NCBI GenBank assembly: GCA_947178245.1
Contig: CAMWXO010000035.1
Location: forward strand, 1 to 11,895
DNA: 11,895 bases
Direction: 5' to 3'
Source of the DNA: an uncultured Porphyromonadaceae bacterium
Lineage (GTDB): Bacteria > Bacteroidota > Bacteroidia > Bacteroidales > Muribaculaceae
A model generated the notes under the pieces. That model did no database searches. It was not told the DNA's origin and saw nothing but the letters and a program-made list of their open reading frames with translations. A program made the translations under genes and the position numbers. Below are positions 1 through 4,943 of the stretch, piece after piece; the stretch's first letter is position 1; every line of letters starts with the position of its first letter.

Positions 1-24
1 GGGAGAGTAGGTAATCGCCACCTT
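1..24 (+). rRNA. rrf: 5S ribosomal RNA, 3' end only (partial)
   Basis: The first bases read GGGAGAGTAGGT followed by a CGCCACCTT tail. This matches the helix IV/V end and the closing helix I strand at the 3' terminus of bacterial 5S rRNA (E. coli has GCGAGAGTAGGGAACTGCC). An intrinsic terminator begins at once, as expected at the end of an rRNA operon. The rest of the gene lies left of the window. The exact 3' end (23-25) is judged by alignment from memory. Confidence 0.78.
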
Positions 25-56
25 AGGGACACACAGGAATGTGTGTCCTTTTTTTT
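25..56 (+). terminator. Intrinsic terminator of the rRNA operon
   Basis: A perfect 8-bp stem pairs GGACACAC (27-34) with GTGTGTCC (41-48). One more A-T pair can form inside it (35/40) and an A-T plus a G-U pair outside. Eight T residues follow directly (49-56). It sits immediately after the 5S rRNA end and would stop the rRNA transcript. Confidence 0.9.
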
Positions 57-64
57 GTATATGT

Positions 65-118
65 ATCTTATAAGTCTTATGAGTCATATATGGCCTATAA
101 GCCTTATAGGGCCTATGG
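65..118. repeat. Palindromic CTTATAAG-type short repeats
   Basis: This stretch is built from variants of CTTATAAG, CTTATGAG, CCTATAAG, CTTATAGG and CCTATGGG. Its strongest part is a near-perfect inverted repeat at 92-113, where GGCCTATAAG faces CTTATAGGGCC with a single extra G. There is no coding potential. It follows the rRNA terminator. It could be a nucleoid- or protein-binding repeat, or a relic of serial slippage; its function is not known. Confidence 0.6.
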
Positions 119-140
119 GTCTGATTGGAGTTATGTTGCT

Positions 141-227
141 AATGAAGTAATTTGAGCATGGGCTCCACCTCTTCGCTTTCCGTAATTGGCAGAACAGAGA
201 GGTCAGACCTCATAACGCCGATGGTGA
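141..227 (+). pseudogene. Degenerate 5S rRNA-like sequence with a 10-nt insertion
   Basis: Blocks in 5S order and spacing are seen: CCACCTCTTC (165-174), TTCCG (178-182), AACAGAG (193-199) and ACGCCGATGGT (215-225). These match the conserved middle of Bacteroidales 5S rRNA (loop B, helix III, loop C and the start of helix IV). Between TTCCG and AACAGAG, normally contiguous in loop C, ten extra bases lie (183-192). Helix III still pairs (ACCTCT 167-172 with AGAGGT 198-203). Helix II can pair as 158-162 with 208-213 with one bulge. The 3' part (GAGAGTAGG and the helix I strand) is missing, so a working 5S rRNA is unlikely. It is most simply a decayed second 5S copy downstream of the real one. 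An RNA that kept part of the fold cannot be excluded. Confidence 0.6.
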
Positions 228-362
228 TATATTCCTTTTTAGGACGAGTCCTTGTCTTTAAAAATAATATTAAAAATTAAAAAAATTTTTTTATTGTTGT
301 GTATGCTAATATCAAGGATGTAAATCATAGTTTGTCAAGAATAAAATTATGCTTCTCTCTCC

Positions 363-404
363 ATTAACTTTTGTTAATATGCTTTTTTGCATATTGAATC
401 TTTG
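363..404 (+). promoter_or_regulatory. Nested inverted repeats and candidate promoter upstream of frc
   Basis: Two perfect palindromes overlap here: ATTAAC-N4-GTTAAT (363-378) and AATATGC-N6-GCATATT (376-395). They sit about 110-140 bp upstream of frc. A candidate Bacteroidota promoter overlaps them, with TTTG at 370-373 and AATCTTTG at 397-404 (one mismatch to TAnnTTTG). The 23-nt gap is longer than the usual 19-21. A second option is TTTG 386-389 with TATCTGTTG at 410-418. In either case the palindromes lie in the promoter core, where a dimeric regulator could act. The repeats are seen directly; the operator and promoter roles are inferred. Confidence 0.4.
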
Positions 405-436
405 AACTTTATCTGTTGAGGGATGTTTTACTTGTG

Positions 437-457
437 AAGTTTCTGAAAAAGAGACTT
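437..457 (+). promoter_or_regulatory. Hairpin in the frc leader
   Basis: AAGTTTCT (437-444) pairs with AGAGACTT (450-457) over 8 bp with one G-U, closing a GAAAA loop. It ends 44 nt before the frc start. No T-run follows, so it is not a classic terminator. It may affect mRNA stability or start-site access, or it may be incidental. The rest of the spacer (228-362 and 458-501) is very AT-rich and shows no gene. Confidence 0.35.
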
Positions 458-501
458 GATAGAAGTAACATTATTTTTAAATCTTAATTTTTATAAAAAC
501 T

Positions 502-1833
502 ATGGCACAAAACACAGCCCCTCTTCAGGGCATCAAAGTTGTAGACTTCACTGAAGTTCAGTCAGGCCCTTCATGTACGCAGATGCTTGCATGGCTCGGA
601 GCAGACGTCATCAAAATCGAACGTCCCGGTGTGGGCGACGCAACGCGTAAAGAACTTCAGTTCAACCCGGATCTTCCCTCTTACTATTTCCTTCAGCTGA
701 ACAGCGATAAGAAATCTCTGGCGCTTGACGCCAAGACTCCTGACGGAAAGGAGATCCTTACAAAGCTTATCAAGGAGTGTGACATCTTCGTGGAGAATCT
801 CCACCCGGGTGCAATGGATAAGCTCGGTTTCAGCTGGGAGGTCGTTCATGAGCTGAACCCCCGCTGTATCTACGGCACAATCAAGGGATTCCCTCTCTCA
901 TCCAAGTATAAGGATCTGAAGGCATACGAACCTATCGCACAGGTGACTGCAGCCGCCGCTACCACCACAGGCTGGTATGAAGGCGAATATAACATTCCTA
1001 CTCAGAGCGGTGCAGCGCTGGGTGACTCCAACACCGGTATGCACCTTCTGATCGGTCTGCTCGCAGCGCTTCAGCAGCGTAACAAGACAGGCGAAGGCGT
1101 TTACGTTTACCAGTCGATGCATAACGCATGTCTGAACCTCTGCCGTATCAAGACCCGTGACCAGCTCACGCTTGACAAGATCGGTTACCTTACCCAGTTC
1201 CCGCAGTATCCTAACGGTAAATTCGGTGATTGTGTGCCCCGTTCCGGCAACATCGAAGGTGGCGGCGTACTCGGCTGGACTTACAAGTGCAAGCCGGCTG
1301 GTGGCTACGACAGTGAGATCGATGCCAACAACTACGTCTACATCATTCTCCAGCGCGGTGCGAAAGACTTCGAGCTCGCATGTCAGGGCTTCGGTTTTGA
1401 AGACTGGCTTACAAATCCTGACTTCAACACGGCAGATGCCCGCGACCGCCACAAACAGGAAATCTATCAGAGAATCGGCGCTTGGTGTGCCGACAAGACC
1501 AAGTATGAGGTGACAGAAATTCTGTCGAAGTACGGTGTTCCTGTAGGCCCGGTATTGTCTACGAAGGAGATCATGACCGATGAGAGCCTCTATGACGGCA
1601 ACACTCTCGTCCGTATCAATCAGGGTGGCGAGATCGGTGAATTCGTTACTGTCGGTTGTCCGTTTACTTTGAGCAACTATCAGCCTACTTACGGGCCGGC
1701 TCCTGAACTTGGTGGAAATACTGAGGAGATCCTGACCTCACTCGGCTACACAGCAGAACAGCAGGCAGCCATGAAGGCCAACGGCACCACCGCAAAGGTT
1801 GAAGCTCCTGCGGCAGCCGCTCCTGCAAAGTAA
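502..1833 (+). CDS. frc: Formyl-CoA:oxalate CoA-transferase (class III CoA-transferase)
   Basis: Cytoplasmic enzyme that moves CoA from formyl-CoA to oxalate, giving oxalyl-CoA and formate, the first step of CoA-dependent oxalate breakdown. The 443 residues match Oxalobacter formigenes FRC (428 aa) throughout. Visible landmarks are the N-terminal VVDFTEVQSGPSCTQML, the LGADVIKIERPG block, VENLHPGAMDKLGF, and ALGDSNTGMH, whose Asp175 corresponds to the catalytic Asp169 that forms the aspartyl-CoA intermediate. KCK and EVTE near the C-terminal half also match. The mobile active-site glycine loop differs: GNAGGGGQPGW in Oxalobacter reads GNIEGGGVLGW here (about 249-259). The last ~20 residues form an Ala/Pro/Lys tail ending in PAAAAPAK that Oxalobacter FRC lacks. 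The ATG at 502 gives the family N-terminus exactly. The gene is first in a cluster with oxc, 134 nt downstream. A sibling CaiB/BaiF transferase with another acyl-CoA pair is the alternative, made unlikely by oxc next door. Confidence 0.93.
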   Translation: MAQNTAPLQGIKVVDFTEVQSGPSCTQMLAWLGADVIKIERPGVGDATRKELQFNPDLPSYYFLQLNSDKKSLALDAKTPDGKEILTKLIKECDIFVENLHPGAMDKLGFSWEVVHELNPRCIYGTIKGFPLSSKYKDLKAYEPIAQVTAAAATTTGWYEGEYNIPTQSGAALGDSNTGMHLLIGLLAALQQRNKTGEGVYVYQSMHNACLNLCRIKTRDQLTLDKIGYLTQFPQYPNGKFGDCVPRSGNIEGGGVLGWTYKCKPAGGYDSEIDANNYVYIILQRGAKDFELACQGFGFEDWLTNPDFNTADARDRHKQEIYQRIGAWCADKTKYEVTEILSKYGVPVGPVLSTKEIMTDESLYDGNTLVRINQGGEIGEFVTVGCPFTLSNYQPTYGPAPELGGNTEEILTSLGYTAEQQAAMKANGTTAKVEAPAAAAPAK

Positions 1834-1854
1834 TTATTGAACAAAATCATCTTC

Positions 1855-1884
1855 AGATCCCTAAGGGTGATTCCTTGGGGATCT
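1855..1884 (+). promoter_or_regulatory. Strong hairpin between frc and oxc
   Basis: AGATCCCTAAGG (1855-1866) pairs with CCTTGGGGATCT (1873-1884) over 12 bp with a single G-U, closing a 6-nt loop. It begins 21 nt after the frc stop. The following bases (ACAAATTTAAG) carry no immediate T-run, although seven T's occur at 1901-1907. It may protect the 3' end of frc mRNA, act as a weak terminator, or set unequal frc/oxc levels. The remaining spacer up to oxc is AT-rich and shows no convincing TAnnTTTG promoter, so read-through from frc is likely. Confidence 0.6.
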
Positions 1885-1967
1885 ACAAATTTAAGTTTCA
1901 TTTTTTTATCAAGAAAGTGAATCAAGTTACAATAATCTTAATCTATAAATTATAAATCTAAATTATT

Positions 1968-3710
1968 ATGGAAAATGCAACCGCAACAGCAGCCGAGAAA
2001 CAGACTCCGAAATTTCCGGAGCAGGTGACCGGCATGTATATTCTCGCTGAGAGTCTCAAACGCCTCGGCCTAATGGATGTCTACGGACTTGTCGGCATCC
2101 CTGTGACCGAAGCAGCCTTCGCCATGCAGAAGATCGGCATCAATTATTATGGCTTCCGCTTCGAGCAGCAGGCAGGTATGGCTGCAGCCACTCACGGCTT
2201 CCTCACAAAAAAGCCGGGTGTGCTTCTGACAGTGTCTTCACTCGGATTCCTCAACGGCCTCACTGCCACCACCAACGCTACGGTGAACTGCTACCCGATG
2301 ATTCAGATCTCCGGAGCATCAGACCCCACGATGGTAGACATGGATATGGGCACCTACGAGCAGCTTGACCAGCTAAATACGGCGCGTCCTCTCGTGAAGG
2401 CCGCATTCCGCTGCTCACACGCCAAGGATATTCCTTCGGCAGTAGCCCGCGCTTACCGCGCCGCAGTGAGCGGACGCCCCGGTGGCGTATATATCGACAT
2501 GACCACACCTGCTCTCGGCGAGATCATGGATGCCTCCGAAGCAGAGAAACTTTTCTATTCTCCCGTAGACGTCGCTTCGACAGTGGCGCCCACCCAGGCG
2601 GCCGTAGACCGTGCTGTAGAGATCCTTACATCAGCCAAGCGTCCGGCTATCCTTCTCGGTAAGGGTGCGGCATACGCTCAGGTAGACGATAAGATCAAGA
2701 CGCTGATCGAGACTTACAAGATTCCTTATCTCTCCATGTCTATGGCAAAGGGCCTTATGCCTGACAATGGTGAGCTCAGCGCCCTCAGCTGCCGCTCCAC
2801 CATCATGGAGAAATCAGACGTAGTGATGGTGATCGGCGCGCGCATCAACTGGATGCTCTCATTCGGCCGCGGAAAGTGGAATCCCGAGATGAAATTCATT
2901 CAGCTTGATGTCAAGCCCGAGGAGATAGACCGCAACGTGCCCATCGCAGCTCCTGTAGTAGGAGATATGGGCGAATCTCTCGACATGATTCTCGCAGCCA
3001 TGAAGGGCAAGACCATGCAGGCCGATCCGCAGTGGCTCGCATCGCTGCAGGCAGAATCTAAGGAAAAGAACGCCAAGTTCCAGGCCCGTCTTACCGACGC
3101 ATCGAAAGTGATGCCTATGAACCACTGGACGGCTCTGTCAGTAGTGAAACCCGTGCTTGAGTCGAATCCCGATGTCATTCTCGTGAATGAAGGTGCCAAT
3201 ACACTCGATGATACCCGCGACTCAGTCGATATGTTCCTGCCGCGTCATCGCGTAGACTGCGCCTCATGGTCGATCATGGGTATGGGTATGGGTTCAGCCA
3301 TCGGCGCCGCAGTGGCCACCGGTAAGAAAGTAGTGGCTGTGGAAGGCGACTCCGCTTTCGGATTCTCAGGTATGGACTTCGCAACTATCTGCCGCTACAA
3401 ACTGCCTGTGACAGTGGTGATTTTCAACAACGGCGGTATATACAACGGTATAGGTGAGAATCCTTCGGGTGCTGACGCTCCCGCTCCGACCACCCTTGAC
3501 ATCAATGCCAAGTACAACCTCATGGGAGAGGCTTTCGGAGCCGACAATTACCGCGTGGACAATCCTGCCGACCTCAAGAAAGCACTCGAGGCAGCCATCG
3601 CTTCAGGCAAACCTTGTCTGATCGACGTTCAGCTTGCCGCAGATTCCGGCGCGGAAAGCGGCCACATCGGATATCTCAATCCCGCACCTCTTATCGATTA
3701 CACGGTATAA
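1968..3710 (+). CDS. oxc: Oxalyl-CoA decarboxylase (thiamine diphosphate-dependent)
   Basis: Converts oxalyl-CoA to formyl-CoA and CO2, regenerating the donor for Frc and consuming a proton in the cytoplasm. The 580 residues compare with 568 in Oxalobacter OXC and have the three-domain ThDP fold. The N-terminal Pyr domain carries the activating Glu66 (FRFEQQAG; Oxalobacter has FRHEQHAG). TYEQLDQLNTARP keeps the Tyr-Glu pair (Tyr130, Glu131). The middle domain has LLGKGAAYAQ and PIAAPVVGD. The C-terminal PP domain has the GDS...NN cofactor motif (Gly460 to Asn488), GDSAFGFSGMDF and GGIYNG with Tyr492. The C-terminal lid reads ESGHIGYLN, so Ser564 is kept, but His566 stands where Oxalobacter has Arg555. 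The start at 1968 adds a ~15-residue Ala/Thr/Glu leader before the conserved core. Acetolactate synthase-like relatives are excluded by these OXC-specific blocks and by frc upstream. Confidence 0.95.
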   Translation: MENATATAAEKQTPKFPEQVTGMYILAESLKRLGLMDVYGLVGIPVTEAAFAMQKIGINYYGFRFEQQAGMAAATHGFLTKKPGVLLTVSSLGFLNGLTATTNATVNCYPMIQISGASDPTMVDMDMGTYEQLDQLNTARPLVKAAFRCSHAKDIPSAVARAYRAAVSGRPGGVYIDMTTPALGEIMDASEAEKLFYSPVDVASTVAPTQAAVDRAVEILTSAKRPAILLGKGAAYAQVDDKIKTLIETYKIPYLSMSMAKGLMPDNGELSALSCRSTIMEKSDVVMVIGARINWMLSFGRGKWNPEMKFIQLDVKPEEIDRNVPIAAPVVGDMGESLDMILAAMKGKTMQADPQWLASLQAESKEKNAKFQARLTDASKVMPMNHWTALSVVKPVLESNPDVILVNEGANTLDDTRDSVDMFLPRHRVDCASWSIMGMGMGSAIGAAVATGKKVVAVEGDSAFGFSGMDFATICRYKLPVTVVIFNNGGIYNGIGENPSGADAPAPTTLDINAKYNLMGEAFGADNYRVDNPADLKKALEAAIASGKPCLIDVQLAADSGAESGHIGYLNPAPLIDYTV

Positions 3711-3771
3711 TCTGCAGATGACCGGTTCTACCTTAAGTGTATGACAGATAAATTATAGAAAATCTGACAAG

Positions 3772-3809
3772 GCTGCCCCGAAAGGGATATGCTCCCCCGG
3801 GGCAGCTTT
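3772..3809 (+). terminator. GC-rich hairpin after oxc, possible terminator
   Basis: GCTGCCCCG (3772-3780) pairs perfectly with CGGGGCAGC (3798-3806), and an inner GGGA/TCCC stem stacks within the loop. TTTCCTT and TTAATTT follow. The T-run is short, so termination may be partial and the carrier gene downstream could still receive transcripts from frc-oxc. No clear TAnnTTTG promoter is seen between here and 3850. Confidence 0.6.
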
Positions 3810-3850
3810 CCTTAATTTAATAAATATGAACATTATAAAATAATTCTACT

Positions 3851-4828
3851 ATGAATATTTCGCACGTTATTCTATATGCCATTGTGCCTATCATAGTGGT
3901 GATGCTTGCAGGCTTCATCGCAGGTAAGAAGGGGGCGTTCACAGGAGAAGACGCCAAGAAATTCAATAAGGTCGTGCTCGACTTCGCGTTGCCTGCAGCA
4001 CTTTTCGTCTCGATCGTGCAGGCTTCGAGAGAAGACCTTGTAAAGGACATCAGACTGACGATCGTGTCTACAATAGGCATCATGGCCTGCTTCATGCTTG
4101 TCTATTTCGTATTCAGATATTGTTTCAAGAAGAACACGGGTGCTGATGCAGCGGTTTCAGCCCTTATCAGTGGCTCACCGACAATCGGTTTCCTCGGATT
4201 CGCAGTGCTGGAGCCTATCTTCGGAACTTCTCCTTCTGTGGCTCTCGTTGTCGCCATCGTCGGCATCGTTGTGAACGCCATCGGTATTCCTGTGGGCCTT
4301 TCATTGATGAATGCCTCACTCGAGAAGCAGAATCCAAATGCCCAGAAGAATAAAGAAAGCGCCTGGAAGCCTGTGCTCCATGCACTGGCACAGCCGGTGG
4401 CCTGGGCTCCTATCCTTGCGGTGATCTGGGTTGTGATAGGAATTCCATGGCCGAAGGAGCTCAGTCCTTCGTTCGATCTTATCGCCAAGGCTAACGCCTC
4501 GATGGCCGTCTTCTCAGCCGGTATCACCCTCTCAGCCATCAAGATTCAGATTAACTGGCAGGCCGTTCTCGGCTCGATCATGAAGATGATCGTGATGCCT
4601 GCGGTGGTATTGATTCTCGGACTCCTCTTCAAGATGGATCCCCTCAACCTCAAGATGCTCGTAGTGGCAGCCGCTCTTCCGCCGGCATTCTCCGGAATCA
4701 TCATCGCCGACGAATACGACACATACGTCGCTACCGGTACATCCTCTCTTACTCTGTCAGTCATACTTTTCATCGGGTTCTGCCCGCTCTGGATTTGGCT
4801 TACAAACCTCGCCATCGGAGCTTTCTGA
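3851..4828 (+). CDS. AEC-family transporter, candidate oxalate/formate carrier
   Basis: Inner-membrane protein of 325 residues with about ten hydrophobic segments in two groups of five. The first group lies at roughly 5-24, 40-58, 68-90, 100-122 and 126-150. The second lies at 178-197, 210-230, 238-258, 265-285 and 295-320, with a polar loop at 152-175 (LEKQNPNAQKNKES) between the halves. This is the layout of the auxin efflux carrier (AEC) family, which includes bacterial malate and malonate carriers and E. coli YfdV. The family-like LDFALPAALF and the PPAF...Y...TGTSSLTLS stretch near the end are present. It lies 140 nt after oxc on the same strand. The frc-oxc-AEC order equals E. coli yfdW-yfdU-yfdV, so the likely role is oxalate uptake, perhaps in exchange for formate. 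The substrate is inferred from context; Oxalobacter uses an unrelated MFS protein, OxlT. It could also be a general dicarboxylate carrier. Confidence 0.85.
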   Translation: MNISHVILYAIVPIIVVMLAGFIAGKKGAFTGEDAKKFNKVVLDFALPAALFVSIVQASREDLVKDIRLTIVSTIGIMACFMLVYFVFRYCFKKNTGADAAVSALISGSPTIGFLGFAVLEPIFGTSPSVALVVAIVGIVVNAIGIPVGLSLMNASLEKQNPNAQKNKESAWKPVLHALAQPVAWAPILAVIWVVIGIPWPKELSPSFDLIAKANASMAVFSAGITLSAIKIQINWQAVLGSIMKMIVMPAVVLILGLLFKMDPLNLKMLVVAAALPPAFSGIIIADEYDTYVATGTSSLTLSVILFIGFCPLWIWLTNLAIGAF

Positions 4829-4851
4829 TGACATACTGAAGACCATTCTAC

Positions 4852-4882
4852 AAGGCCTGCTCCGTAAGGGGCGGGCCTTTTT
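4852..4882 (+). terminator. Intrinsic terminator of the oxalate cluster
   Basis: A 12-bp stem (AAGGCCTGCTCC with GGGGCGGGCCTT, two G-U pairs) closes a GTAA tetraloop and runs into five T residues (4878-4882). It begins 23 nt after the carrier gene's stop codon and separates the oxalate genes from lptD. Confidence 0.92.
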
Positions 4883-4895
4883 GCTTATTTATGTT

Positions 4896-4934
4896 AAAAA
4901 GTTGAGTGAATATCAACTTTTTTTTGTAATTTTG
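4896..4934 (+). promoter_or_regulatory. lptD promoter overlapped by a perfect inverted repeat
   Basis: TAATTTTG at 4927-4934 is an exact match to the Bacteroidota -7 element TAnnTTTG, with a partial -33 element (GTTG, 4901-4904) 22 nt upstream. The box ends only 9 nt before the ATG at 4944, so transcription should start within a few bases of the start codon. A perfect 10-bp inverted repeat, AAAAAGTTGA (4896-4905) with TCAACTTTTT (4913-4922), covers the -33 region. It could be an operator, or a second hairpin terminator with a U-tract. Confidence 0.65.
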
Positions 4935-4943
4935 CCACCTATT

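Noticed and set aside
267..293. A/T-run palindrome resembling a terminator
   Set aside because: It is a weak, purely A-T stem within general low complexity; no gene end lies near it on either strand.
898..1452. Minus-strand open frame (184 codons) opposite frc
   Set aside because: It is a shadow of a conserved enzyme gene, with no family resemblance and no promoter.
3826..3843. Five-codon ORF (MNIIK) just before the AEC carrier gene
   Set aside because: It is too short to support as a leader peptide, and no attenuator hairpin follows it. AT-rich sequence makes such ORFs common.
4881..4943. Upstream in-frame start that would lengthen LptD by 21 residues
   Set aside because: It would place the terminator T-run and an exact -7 promoter box within or at the edge of the gene and bury the signal peptide. 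The ATG at 4944 gives a normal signal sequence.
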